From Dipetalonema caudispina (lineage: Eukaryota; Nematoda; Chromadorea; Rhabditida; Onchocercidae), in contig JABVXV010000006.1 in NCBI GenBank assembly GCA_013365325.1, positions 682,001 through 746,000 on the forward strand: a stretch of DNA of 64,000 bases. Reading direction: 5' to 3'. The notes below the pieces were generated by a model. That model made no database searches and had not been told where the DNA came from. It was given only the letters and a program-made list of their open reading frames with translations. Below are positions 48,701 through 62,428 of the stretch, one piece after another; position 1 is the first letter of the stretch; each line of letters starts with the position of its first letter. The position numbers were made by a program, and so were the translations under genes.

Positions 48701-51700
48701 CGAAATGTATGAATGATAATACTGAATTCTAAATTTTAGCACGATCTATAGTGAATTTACATTTACCTTTTCTGCTCCATAAAATGGCCTTTTTCTACTG
48801 TACACAACTAAAATGCATCAATAGAAGCTTTCTGAATCTTCGAAATTAATATTATAAAACGGAAAAGAGCAGAAAACAAGCAAATTAATGTAATGCAGCA
48901 ATAAAATACAGTCTACTATGCTGAAAATACAGTTAAGAGCAATGTAATCTTCCAAATATTCTGAAATTATCTTAAGAGATATATTTAAAATAAATGTCCC
49001 TACAGTTACAAAAACGGCTCTGCTACTTTTACCGTAATTAATAAAAAGTAAAAGAAGAACAAGAAAAAACAGGAAGCGCAATCTTCCATTCTTCCAGTTA
49101 CCAAATTTGATTTCTCACCTAAAAGCTTTATTGCTGACTTTGAATAAATGGACATGTTATGTTGGCCATACAATTTAACGAAGCAGTTGCACTTAATTCC
49201 ATTTTTCTATTACTAACGAATACTTCAATTTTACGCACTTTATACTGTTAAAGAACATATTTTAACAGGAAATATTGCATCATTGAAAGGCCTATCTCAA
49301 CGGATGTCAGAGTATAAATTCATGGATCATTTCAATGCTTCTATTGTTGTTATATTGGAATCCATGACATTACTCCATGTTCCAAGAAGGCACCAATTTA
49401 TCCTGACACCTAATTTGAGCCTCGGCTCTTCGTTAAGTCTATGTCCACACCATACATCCAAATGAATGACATCGTAATCCTGTTTGAAATCTGCATTTTA
49501 AAACTGAATGTCTTTCCCAGTGGTGTCATATTCCTTTATATTTCTGGAAAATTCCTTCCTATGCATTAACTATGTTTTTTATCATATTTTGGGATTGGAC
49601 ATCGAACATCATCAACCAACGAGTGAAGTAATTAGCCTGCAATCATAAAGTCAACAAATTCAATCGGTGAGAAACCCCAACGGTTATTTACTAAACGCTT
49701 AAATGTCACACAGCACCCTCCTCATTTTGCAGAAATGATGAAAAAAGAATTACTCATTTCCCGACTAAATTTTTACAATAGATCTGTGGATGAATAGATT
49801 TTGATGAAGATAATAAGGATGATGTTTTGAAAATGAGTAGAGCTCAATGAAGAGGAACCTCACAGACATAGTTTATATTGTCACCTCCGCCCAAAAATAG
49901 CATCATCAGGGCGTGCACCGATAAATCACCCATGTCACCAGTTCCTGAATATTATATGCTTTTTCCCTGAAGGAGGCTTATCCGAACCCAACCAAAAATG
50001 CTTCAATCTTGTCCCTTCTTTTTCGGCAGCACATGCTGAAACGTTCGCTTCTCAGCAGTAATTTATCCAGAACATAATTATGCCCCTCTCTTCCCTGCTT
50101 CAGCTAAAACGAAGAGTCAGAAATTCTAAGATAAGTTAACAGATATTCGGTATAAACGACGAAGCATTTGTCTCTTTATCTATTTGTCTATTTTATGCCA
50201 TCCTTTCCCGATTCCAAAAACATCACATCGAACTCCAACGAGCTATCAACGCCTTTCCGCTTACCAAAAGAGAAAAAAAATTGCAGCTTTTCGTCTAAAC
50301 ACAATTACAAGTATTCGTCAGAAGATGTCATCATGTCCTCAACTCATCTTATCAATTTCTGCTTCTGCACTCATTTTTGGGAAATTTCAACTGAAGTTCT
50401 ATGCACTTAGAACATTTTGAAGGAGAAATTCATAAAAAAAAACTCCTGAAAAAATAAACTTATAAATTTTTTACTCACTAGAATGCCTTTTCTGCAACAA
50501 AACTGGAATAAGCAAAATTTTTTGCTTCTGCGGGCAACCTTTCACAACAATGAACCAAACCACAAAAATTCCACACCACACATATTCACTGCCTCAGCTC
50601 ATACTCTCCATGCTTTTTATAGTCGGCTGTTGAAGCTTATAAATAATGTCTAGCCATACCTGATGCCTATCTTATGGACATTAGACTTGAACATGTTGTT
50701 CAATTGTAACGAGAATGTGGCCTGAAGCCTTGCTAACAATATACCGTGGCTGGTAGCAATGAAATTATACAACGTTGACAGTATTCAAAAGGGAAGTTGT
50801 TGAATGGAAGAAGACAGGAACGGTCACTGATGCTACCTGTATTCCCCATCTGGAGATTGCGACAGTAATGAGTGTAGAGGAGCAGAGAGACATTAATGTG
50901 CTATAGGAAATGTGACACACACACAAATAAACGTTTGCAAATTGTAAAGGGAAAGGGAATACGGTAGTGATGTATTCATATGTATCAAACTACAACCTAT
51001 GTTTACCACATTGCAGCACAGACATTGAGGTACATTTTATTCATTGGTTCCACGTCAACTAAATGGAAGTTCTCACTGTCCGCCATTCTCAGATAGGTAA
51101 GTGGACATGACAGCTATATCGTCACAGATGTTTCAAGCAAGTCGAAATAATCAGCGAAGATGAAATAGTCATTAAGTGACTGTTTTATTTGAATTGTAAG
51201 CCTTTCTTAAGAAAGGAGTATAAAGAAGGGAATGAATCGCGGCTATGTCATTAACAAAAGACTCGCCGCAATACTTACTGCTCGACAAATCAACACATCT
51301 TGAAACAACATGTCGTATATATGCCCTAAAATCCAGCATCTCCTTGTATTCATTAGCCATCAGTCCATAACAACGGTCAATCATGTCTATTTCATTATTT
51401 TATACTCATTAAACTGTCATTCATTCCGGTCTCCCATCCCATTAAATCTTTTACATAAGGAAAAAGTTATTTCTTGCCTACTTTTATGCTGATCAAATCT
51501 GCAACGACATCGTTAAATACATAATAATAATAATAATAATAATGTAGATTAATCACATACATTTTAAAGAGATCCTTTTGCTGCTATTAAAGATAAAGTG
51601 ATAAGACGTAAAAACACAAAAGTAAAAGAGGAAAATGTAAATCCTTGGCTGCTACATGTCATTACCGCTGCAGTTGCAAAATGTTCAGATTTCTCATCAT

Positions 51701-54700
51701 TTCACCAACTGGTAATTCATCTAATTAATTATTGGAAGAAACTTCATAAGTTGATTAATGACAGATTGGATGTGTCGCACTTCTAAAAGAATGGAAAACA
51801 GAGAGCTACTTTGACAGTCATAATAGGTATGCTTGCATCTATAAAGAAATGTGTGAGAAAGTTATTGCCCTTGCGACTTCTCATCAACCCCTTGACTCTT
51901 CTGGGACTGGAGCAGAGATAATGCTTAGAGCAGTAGTGATTAGAGCGTAAATGCAGACAAATGATGTTGGATACAATTTTTAACTTAAGAACAGGAAAAG
52001 TAGTCAACAAAACGTTTGAAATGATGAAAACATCCTGCAGCAGCATTTCAAGAGTGGGCGAATGGCTCAGATGGTATGCATGCCATTTACTATCAAATGG
52101 GAGCAATGATTCGGGATGACACCTATGCACTTAACGATTCCAAAAGCATTACTTTTTTCCAGCAGAAAAAAAAGAATTTTCTATGAGGGTACACTGCAAT
52201 GCAGCTGAATCAACACATACAAACACGCATAATATTTGATGATAGTTCGCAAGCAGAGACAGAACGCAGGAGGATCACGGTAACCAAGAATGTCAGGTAA
52301 TAAAAGTCGCAAATATTTCATCAACTGAAACTGCTCATGCTAACTATTCCCACAGAATTTTCAGCACAGATTTCAAATTTAAACCATTTGCAAATTATTT
52401 AACTAAGATAAAGCAATTCAGTCACTAAAAGTGAAATTAATCTACAACGACATTTCTCGAAATGAGACGGAATGGATCCATCCTTTGCGGACAACGGGAT
52501 GAAAGGATAGATGAATGAAAAGAGTTATTATGGACAGTGGGTGGGACAAAATTTGCGTGAACAAACTGCTGGTAATAGCAATGTGTCTCGAGGGAGTTAT
52601 TTGCTTCGCAAGGTCACTTTTCATCCACCAACAAAAATTCCATGCAAATCTGTCATCACTGCCAAAGTATGGGTAGCACTACCAGCACCGCAAAAACATC
52701 AACAGCAAAAATCAGTGGACCCTAGAGAGAGTGTCAAAAAGTGCCAACAAAGCGACAGAAGCTTTTATGGATGACTAATCGACAAAAGACTCACGTCCAT
52801 ATCACATAAGCATACACATTTATCCAATGCAATACCCCCAAAAATGCTACAAAACTCTAACTGCTGTACTCCCGCCTGCTATGGAAAAAGATTACGGAAT
52901 AAAAGAAGGATGCATGACACAATGTTTTATGCAAATGTAAGTCGACGATAAAAAAATGTTACTTCATATTACTGATTAACGAAGCATTGTCGATGCTCGC
53001 ATTATTATGCAGGATAAATCCTTTTGTAGAAAGCTCGGTTGGAAATCTTGGTTTAGATTTCCAATTCCGAAATATATCTACAGCAGGATGAGAAGACAAT
53101 AAGGAAACGAATGTTTGAGTTGCTTTAATTCTACATCAGATTTCTCCAGAATATTAAGATTGCGTGTACTTGCTCAATTCTTATGTTTTAAAGTTTCACC
53201 TGAAATCATATTTTACAGAATCAGGAATGACAAAAATATGCACACTGGATTACAAGAATTAGAAATGCCATCATTGTTGATATCGTTTGATTCAACAGAT
53301 TAATCATAAAAGTATCAGCTTCATGCCTCTTTCGGTTTTCAATTTCTAAAAATTCAAAAAACTATAGAGATGATTTCCAATATTGAACTAAAATTTATAT
53401 CCTAAAAGATTCTATGTCACTGTCATGACCCATGCATTAATGCCAACAATGTCGACAATGCCCATTAAAGTCATCAAAATCGCATCCTATGATGTTCCTG
53501 ATATTATCTAACAAAATCATGCCGAACCTCTCGTCTAGAATTACCGTTCCACAGAACTGGTTCTTGAAACCTGATTGAATGCTCCCTTTTACCGCGGATA
53601 TCACTGAGACTAGGTTACATTTGTTACTTATCGAAGATGCGGGGAATGTGTCCCGCCTCTCGGATTTCACATTTCAATGTGCGGCAAAATTGACTAAGCA
53701 ATTCATTTGACGTACAATTAATTCTTTTTCGACAAAATCCCGCAATGATATACCAAAGCCGATCGATCCACTTTTTTTTTCACCACAAACTTTTAAATTC
53801 GTTGACGATAAAGTCTCGGTCGCCTTCAACACCGTAGTATTCACGAGAGAGTAGTGATCTTTATCCCTAGTTTTATCACACTGTTACCTTTCGCCTTCCA
53901 GCTCTGATTGAAGACTATTTCTCATTCCACATAGATACGATTACTGGCTTCCCCTAGATTGACACTTGCAATCTAACTTTGAACACGCCATCATTTTGAT
54001 TCTTTAATCTCCAAAACCATTCAACTGCTCTTCACATTTAGCTCTAACAACATCCTGTCTATTTCACTAGCATTTTCCGCAATATGTACGATACGAACAC
54101 GAAGTATAAATGACTGAACCCAAACGGGTTGTTCAAGCTGCTCCATCAATTCGTTTCGTGTAATTGAGGAAAGCAGTGAATGTTTGCGTGGTAAAAGATC
54201 ACCCAGTCTTGTTCGCTACTCGATCGGCACATGAGTGAGATGATAAGATGTAAAGTGTGATACTGATCGGAAGCCCGTGTTCATTTCGTTCACTAATTCG
54301 ATGCTGTATACATCACTTTCTTCTGCAAGAAACTGCAACACAGTTAACTCAAGTTCATGTCGAAACCTTTTTTACACTCGATGAATAAGAAGAACAGAGC
54401 TGATATTATCGTGCGATTTAAAAGTAGTTAGTAGCAAACTGGCAAGATTCAGTCTTTATCGTGACTTTTGTTCCTTGAGATGTCTATCTTGTAAATCAAC
54501 TGCTTAAAACTCTCAACAGTGTATGAATGCGCAAGATTAAACTGAATGAGAATAGTTTATTGGATATATTTTAGCAACCATTTTGTGCAACAGTGCTCTT
54601 CTCGTCTTCTTGCAATTACTGAGAACATTTCGATTAAAACTTCGCTAACTTGACAAAGAAGCCTTTACACTTCATGCTTGCTGTTTCTGGTGGTATCGAT

Positions 54701-57700
54701 GTTAATGTGATTACGTCAGAAACTCTTCTCCTTTACATGAAGACAACATTTCATACTCCACTGATTAATACAGAAACATACTGGTCGTAAGCTCGAAAAT
54801 GAGATAGTGAAACATTAGTTTGCAGTGCATGCAGATCGTGCAGAACTTTTTGCAAATTTCTTTCGTATCTTCTTGGCCAATAACACAATACTCCAAATTG
54901 ATAAAAAGGTATATCCTTCAAATAATATTACCGAAAGACCTTTGCCACTCTAATATGTATGAATATTGAGATGAAATGACAGATGGAACACATTTCCAGC
55001 TGCTACTAAGTTTTCATGGTACGATAATTAGGGACTTACGGTTTCCAAGAAATATGCGTGCAACTACTCGCTTAACAACATCTTAAATTGAAGAATTCAC
55101 TATTGTGACATGTGCGCCTAATCATGAAAAAAAAAACACCGGAGAATAAAATTACAAGGATATCTGCCAGCCACAGCAGGTTGCGGCACAGACCACAAAA
55201 GCAGATGATTCAAAAGCCTTAAGGAATAATAAAAATAAGTAGCAGTCTTACTTCAGAACTATCTGCAAGGGAAAGGAAAACTATAAAATTAAATTAAAGT
55301 GCTTTTACAATGGTGAAAATACAATGTAGAAGCACAGTATGAATTGAAAAATAAAATCCTAAACTTTCAGCGCTATCATACCGCCAAAAACGATACAACC
55401 GAAAAACCAGAAAGAAAATGAGTTCTAGTTTACAAGATAACATGAAGTGAACTATAAGCTCCGTTCTTTTATCTAACAATATTTAGAATAAATTTCTCCT
55501 TCATTTGAAGTCTTGCAGTGTTTTTTTGATAACGTGATTATCGCAAAATGAGAACAGGAATGTAGTTTAATATCAGCATATGAGCAAAATGTGTTTATAT
55601 TCAAGTTTGAAAATGGACAGTGAAAAGGAAAGAATAGACCAAACGTAAGTGTTAAACACTTGTCTGGAGTTTTCTATTAAGAAAAAAAGTCCAACAGTAA
55701 AAGGCAAAAAAGCAGAAAGGAGGGCTGTATCCGGTTATAAATAAAGGATAAGAAGATAATATTAAATAGCTGAAAAATCATATATCACTTCGACACCCAG
55801 TTATGAATTACGTCCAAATGCGCTTACCTCTTGGATAAATCCTCGCTCAAAATCATCTATCTTCCAACCAGTACGTCGAATGATTGCCTCGGCTCGTTTT
55901 CTTGTCAAAGTAGATAATGCACGATGTAACAAAATTTTGATACGTATTGGCACTGCCTGCATAAAACGTATAATTTATATAAGGAATTTCACATTACTAA
56001 CAAAAGTCTATTTGACAACAATAATCTCCAAAAAAATGGCATAAAAATACACAGAACCAAACGGGGATAAATATTAGATCAAAGTAAATTTAGATATTAA
56101 AGTGATTTTCAAGTGCCTCCTCGTATGAAATGAAAAACATAAGCGTTCTACTCCGTATAACCTGCAGAAAGAAGTGTTATTCATAAATGATAATGAAGGC
56201 TGACTTTTGAAGAGAATCCCAACTTCAAGCTTAATTTTTTTCCATTCTATTATAACAGTTAATTTAAATGCTCTATCAAAAATTATCTAGAAACTGGTAA
56301 AATAAATATAAACATCGCTTCACAAGGCTAAAAAACGGTAGTTCAAGCAAACATTCCTATTTAACAATGTTTAAACAGTCTGAAACAAAAGAAAGGGATA
56401 AGGACCTGGAAGCCATAAAGTGATGCGAACGTAATAGCTTCGATAAGGTCGGTCTGATCCACCGCACCACTATTATCAGTATCTGCTGCATTTGTGATAT
56501 CACCGCGATTAACCAACGCTGATAAGCCACTGCCTGTTAAATCGTTCACTAAACCATACTGAGTCCGTTTTTGAATATTACCTGTAACAAAAAAATATAT
56601 GACCAATAAATAACTACCATACTTAAAGAATATAATAATCCTGCAAATATTTAATGCTCTGAAATCCTGACGACGACTTCAGCCCTTCCTTATAATTTCG
56701 TTCCTTATCGAGTAAAAATTCTGTTAAAACTTCGTCCCTGCCACCAAGTCTGGAAAGCACTCTCATAATAAATCAAAAAAATCAAAATTTTGAAATAGGA
56801 AGCAAGGTTCAATATTCCACATTATTATTCCTCATTAAACGTAATCGATGCAGCTGAGGGATGGCTAGCGGAAATAAACTGAAAAAATCACTTGAATTCG
56901 ATTACGTCCGCAGATAAAAAGGCCGTTTTTGCAAATCGGTTGAAATGAAGTCTAGTCTAAGATTTCTACCATTAAATCTCATAAATAGGCTGGAATAAAC
57001 CACAAATCTATGGCTAAGTATGAAGGACACAAAGACCAGGCGGATCACTCTGAATTCCAACTGTAATTCCTCATAGCCCCACCACCCAATGATCTTCCTG
57101 ATTTATAGGAAATTTTGGTTACTAAGATTAACATTTTTAGGATTAGGAAAAATACAATACGAGGATGAAACACACCGGAAGTAGTGAGTGATTGTTCGGA
57201 TTCAGCATCAAGCGTTCCCGAATTACCATTTCTAAATGCTGCATTCAAATGTGGCAGCATTGCTGGTGAAAGCAACATCGAAACGAAATAATCTGCTCGT
57301 TCTTGCAAAAACTTAGCAGCGATACTTATCTCTTAACTCTTTAACAACTGAGTAAGATAATACCAAGCAATATACAAGTTAGCATAATATCTGAAATCCC
57401 ATAATTTAGTGAAAAAATTATAAAAGAATAGTGAACAGATGTAAATTTCAAATGATCGAAAGATTTGTTGATATCCAATGAATTACATCATTATAAGACG
57501 ACAGTAATGCAACATTGTCATGGTAATGAGAGCACTTTTTATAGTGAAACACGTCACAATATGCTCTAGGTACCACGTATCTAATAGAATCATTTTGGAA
57601 AGTATACTGCCTCCATAATTCCTAATTTTGCATTTCCACACTTTTAGTACACTCGAAAACCAATGCTATCCTCAAACCTACATCAGATTGATACAATAAG

Positions 57701-59362
57701 ATCTTGAAATTAAATAGAAACAACATCAGTTATACCTACAAGTAATATCAAAAGCAATACGGTCTCATTACAATTAGGTATGTTCACTTATAAATGAAAG
57801 TTACGAATCCATTTAGATCTATGTAGTTAATCTGCAAACAGTATGATTAGTAAGAGTGGAAAAGCTAACTAACTCATCATAAAATAAGCTTGATTTTTAG
57901 CGAAATAAGCTTATTTTTATAATTGATGTAAATAACGTATAAACTGAAAAGATCTAACATGAATAGGATATCAGTAGTGGATGAAATTTACAGATATTAA
58001 ACTTTGGTGACAGTGGTAGTAGATATGGTGCAATGGTTGTCACATTACCGCTTTCAATGGGTGATAGTGACGATGTCCATTCATTTATACCCTTCGCGTG
58101 CACATAATTTTCAACTTGTCTACGGTAACTTGCATTCTCTCTTGTTTCCTTCTCGAACCGACACATACACATACACACACACACACATACATACATACAT
58201 ACACCGACAAACTCATTTCATCTATCCTTCTTCCAGCCCATTGTAGTGGGGGGATGTGACATTCACCGATAGTACACATATACCACCAATAGCTTTGACA
58301 CACACACATTCATAACATTTTTGAGAACAAATGAGCTTAAGCGTAAATCAGCTTGACAAATTCATTGTACTATAATGTGATGGACAATTGAATGTCCGAA
58401 ATGAGAGCTTATGATGAAGTAAACAATATGAATAGGGACCACTGATGAAATTCTACCTTGTGGTAATTTTAGCAGGAGCTTTTCCTGCGATAATGTCTCA
58501 TCAACAACACTCTGACCTACCCATTCATACTATCAACAAGTTCTAATTTCCACCGTACGAGAACGGAAGTCACGAAATGTCCCAGCAGAAAACGATACAT
58601 CAACTAGATGATGATATATTTTCATTGTTCCTTGCAAAGGTATCAGGATAATTCAAGTAAGATTGTTTGATTCAGTCCCTTCAACTATTGAATGTAGAAT
58701 ATATTGATAGGAATAAATTTTGTAAATGACACTCTGAATGTTCAATACTCATTTCTGAGTTAACTTGACGAAATGCACCAATTTTACGAGTAACTATATC
58801 GATAAAGATTGTTGTAGCATAAGAAGCTGTATCTAAATACGGATTCACAACTTATTTTACTCCATTCCTTTACCTTCCAATATCGGTCGATGAACTATGC
58901 GACATATCCGCTAGCAATATAAAAGAGAAAGCTAAATGCAAAAAGTAATGAGATACAGTAATAAATAAGCTAACTGTTGAAGAAATATTTTCATGCATTT
59001 TTGCAATCGCATACTTTAACCCTTCGAATGGTCAGATTATATTTCACATGCTGTTAGAGGTCAACGCTCTTTACAGTTAAAACATTGTAAACAACAGCCC
59101 TGCTCTCACATACTTACTCTGAAGCAGTAGGAAGACAGAAGTTTGGGGGAACAGGTGGAATGGAAGAGGACGTGGCTGTGTGTAGATATGAATGATTGTT
59201 AACTAGCAGATCGGACAGAGGAAGTTTCTGGGTTGGGACAGTTGTCTCCCCTTCAATTGGCTTCTCTTCCTGAAGCAATACCCTGCTCTGGACAGTTGTT
59301 GTCCTCTCCTTGCTTCCACTCTCGAAACGGTCGCCCCCTTCACCTCCCCTCTTCTTCCACAC
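42722..59362 (-). CDS. bnc-1: Basonuclin-family zinc-finger transcription factor, 5' end unresolved
   Basis: Nuclear DNA-binding repressor; C. elegans bnc-1 helps specify motor-neuron identity (family knowledge). Eleven exons give 657 residues: 59118-59362 (candidate), 57176-57324, 56406-56581, 55828-55956, 46273-46501, 45446-45675, 45109-45272, 44457-44565, 43604-43792, 43216-43367, 42722-42923. The basonuclin core is [16 protein letters not shown], then [15 protein letters not shown] across a 9.3-kb intron. One C2H2 pair follows: [17 protein letters not shown] and [16 protein letters not shown], continuing [12 protein letters not shown] after a splice inside finger 2. Only one pair is seen, against three in vertebrate BNC1. 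A PLDLT motif near 43,275 resembles CtBP-binding PxDLS. KRKC in the exon at 43604-43792 is basic. The family's N-terminal cysteine motif with HGWV was not found, so upstream exons are missing. The donor at 46273 is weak. Confidence 0.88.
46502..55827 (-). other. 9.3-kb intron of the basonuclin gene
   Basis: The flanking exons join in phase 0 and encode adjacent parts of the conserved core (RGFIQE, then [11 protein letters not shown]), so this whole stretch is one intron. No nested gene is certain. A decayed coding-like stretch may lie at 53,440-54,230 on the minus strand. An (AAT)n run is at 51521-51543. Confidence 0.75.
51521..51543. repeat. (AAT)n microsatellite
   Basis: Seven tandem trinucleotide units in the large basonuclin intron. 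Confidence 0.85.
58161..58204. repeat. (CA)n/(CATA)n microsatellite
   Basis: CA-strand orientation on plus. It lies in the intron downstream of the candidate 59118-59362 exon. Confidence 0.9.
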
Positions 59363-59552
59363 CTAAAATGCCAATGACAAATGTGTACGTATGTATCTGT
59401 ATGACGCATAGCCTTGCTTCAGCTTATCCATCTGCTACCGGCTCCTGTCATACTTGAATCCCACAACCGACAACAGCACCAACATCTAACCATTCGTCAA
59501 ATCCCACTCGACCACCGCTCCAACTCCAATACCTCCCCAGCAACTTCAACAC

Positions 59553-59607
59553 GTGTGTGTATGTATGTATGTATGTATGTGTGTGTGCGTGTGTGTGTGT
59601 GTGTGTG
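59553..59607. repeat. (GT)n/(GTAT)n microsatellite
   Basis: Reverse-complement composition of the repeat at 58161-58204, 1.4 kb away on the other side of the candidate exon. Confidence 0.9.
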
Positions 59608-59612
59608 AATAG

Positions 59613-62335
59613 TGCACACTCTAAATGAGACAAATGGGTCCAAATGGTATCGGTACATGGCCTCTACGCAAAGTAGTCCGAAAGATATCATTTATCGGTC
59701 CGTTCATCCAATGAAATGAGTTTAAGTATTTCCACAAAACAAACATCCCCTATCTTGGCTTCTCCCGAGTACTGGTGCCCGCCCACTTATTACTACATCT
59801 TCGATGTATGAAAATAGCCTCAAGAAGCTCCTACACAGAATGAACTTTGCATGTCTTATAGTTCATCCTTGAAGTGACATCAGCCAAGAATGAAATTCCC
59901 ATTCAGAAAGTTCATTTTTGAATTGGTGAAAATCTAAGAACCATCCCGTAGATATTTCTAGATAATTTCTATATGAATGGAAAAACTATAAAGACGTTTT
60001 CAAATCCATACAAAAACAAAAATGTCAGTGTGCGGCAACTTCAATCACAGTGATATCCAAGAAATCAATTATAGATATCACAATCCAAAAGCATATGCAT
60101 AGCACAATGAATACTCCGAAGAATAACTTCAAAGAGGATCTTTTATCATGTATATGAAAGATAAAACCAAGCGGAAACATACCACCATCAGCAAAAACAA
60201 TTTTAGTCAGGACAGCAGCGCCAATCAGATTATTAAAATGTGATAAACGAGCTTGAGCACTTCATGACCGAAGAACTTTTCCGAAATATTTGCATGCAGA
60301 AGAATCTTTCTGCTTGGTTATCATTTCTTCTGAATAGTAAAATTTGAAGGAAGTGATTATGATAAAATGATGGTAATGCCTTCAGATATGAGAAGGATGG
60401 AATAATTGAATGGACATATATAAGAACAAGAATAAGTAACAACACTACGTTGGTTATCGTGGACATCATCAGCGATCACGACGACAACGACAATAACAAA
60501 CAAGTGAAGGAAGTTAGCCTTTTAGTAGTACGGATTTGTTCTGTGCTATTCTGTTCCAATCAGAAGTGATGATAATGATGATGATGATGATAATGATGAT
60601 GATGATGCAGTGAAGGTAGAGGGGCAATAGGAAAAGGACAGGAAGAGGAAGAGGAGCGGTCTGGTGGTGGCTGATATATATTATGTGCTCTCATGGGTGG
60701 GGTTCGGTAGCCCACCAGGACGACAGCTGACGACAGTCATCGTCCCCATAGCCACAAACCGTCTCATATAAATTGCCGAGAGCTACTCGTTGTTGCTTGC
60801 CACCGATGCTTACTGCGCCTCGACGGTGTAATAATTTGATGACACTCACAGATTGAATGTTTCACCCTCAGATGTACTTCCGCACCATCCAATAACACCC
60901 TATCGTAGCTTCCCTTCTTCTCACATAACATTGCCCCCCCCCCTCTGCTAACAAACTAAATCTGAAGTGAGAACCAATGAAATCTTATACATTACACCAA
61001 TGACACTATTACCATTACATTTGTCCCAAATTAGAAACGAGCCAAGGAACATCCTTTAGCTCAAATAATCCCTACGGTTCATTAAAATACGTGAAAAGGA
61101 TGTCATGTCAACAGAACTATTACAACTATTCCCATTATATATCTATCTGAAGGAGAAAGAGATACCAAATGTGCCTGGCCTGTGTCAAGTCAACGTCGTC
61201 ATCGTCACCACCCAATGTATCCATCCCATCACCGCTCTCTGCTCAGCTCACTCTTCTCTTTGTCCTACGGTAGCATTTATCATCAGCGCTTGCAATGAAT
61301 CAAAAAAGTGCGCTCGACGTAGTACCATCAAAAAACGTCGAATTCTCCGATACTTTCGCACAAAAAACCATTTTGCATATGCCAACATTCCATAGTTTGT
61401 GTAAGTGAAGGAAGGGAGGGAAAATGATGAAAATAGAGAGGTAGAAAAGAAGAGGAAGAAGGAGAGCTTTGACATGTTTATATATAATAATATGTCCACC
61501 AGTATACGGTTTACCTATTTGTTTAACGTAGAATACACAACAAATCAAGAATCACGTCACATATGTGTATACAACCGATTATTCTTCAATGATCAATTTC
61601 TTGAATGTAATATAATATCTATTATTGATAATACAAGGATTAAGGTGTGATATGACATAAAGTATACCATCACAAATGAGAATAGCGTAACTGACAACTT
61701 CATCTAATTCATAAAATATCATTCCACTCAGCAATTCTTCACCATTAACTCATGAACAACATCGTAGAACATGTTATGTAGGAATGACAACAAAGTAATA
61801 CATCAGAAGAGTCATTAGTGATTGGATTATTTGGGATCAAGTGAACTATTGATTGATTAGAAAAGTTTGACGAATACTAACTATTAGCATCACAATATAC
61901 ATTGAAGAAAGATGGAAGCTGTAAGCACACACGTCACGCAATACTGATCAAAAAATTCTCTTTACCGAAACATTAAGATATACGTCACTCATTGATTTTT
62001 TCATATATATATGCAATGTTAGGAAACTTCAAAAGATTACTCTTGCTAAGAAAGGTAAAGTAAAGCTCTTTATAGAGTACAGATTAGTATTACTGTATTT
62101 TCAGGTAGAAGAGAACGACATTCCTCTCTTCGAAAAATGACCAATTGAGATAACTGACCAGTAATCGAAAAGGTATGTCTCTAAGAGGCTATTAAATACT
62201 TCAAATTGTTACGAATGATCTAAGGAAACATATACCCTCCCAACTGGACAGAAATGCAAAATGACCCTTGTCTATTCTCTCCTTACTATAACACATCGTA
62301 TATCCGCGCATGCATTCCCATACTCATCCACCTAC
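59613..62335. other. No certain gene; possible upstream part of the basonuclin locus
   Basis: It holds a (GAT)n run and a GC-richer block at about 60,600-60,960 with a run of nine C at 60,934-60,942. A plus-strand ORF at 61105-61395 has no motif. 5' exons or promoter elements of the minus-strand basonuclin gene would be expected here or further right, but none could be supported. Confidence 0.4.
60567..60607. repeat. (GAT)n microsatellite
   Basis: Imperfect GAT/AAT trinucleotide run next to a purine-rich stretch and the GC-richer block. Confidence 0.85.
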
Positions 62336-62345
62336 GCACATCACC

Positions 62346-62428
62346 TACACATACGCACACACAGACTCACACACACACACACACATACACACACACTCAC
62401 ACACATACACACACATACACACACACAC
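62346..62428. repeat. (CA)n-rich microsatellite
   Basis: The longest CA tract in the window, with TA, CT and GA interruptions. Three overlapping ORFs here are purely repeat-encoded. Confidence 0.9.

Noticed and set aside
48818..49081. Minus-strand ORF that looks like a signal peptide
   Set aside because: It starts at a non-ATG codon, with no in-frame ATG or acceptor in the right place.
59414..59691. ORFs on both strands over the GT repeat
   Set aside because: Low-complexity translation of the microsatellite, with no flanking splice support.
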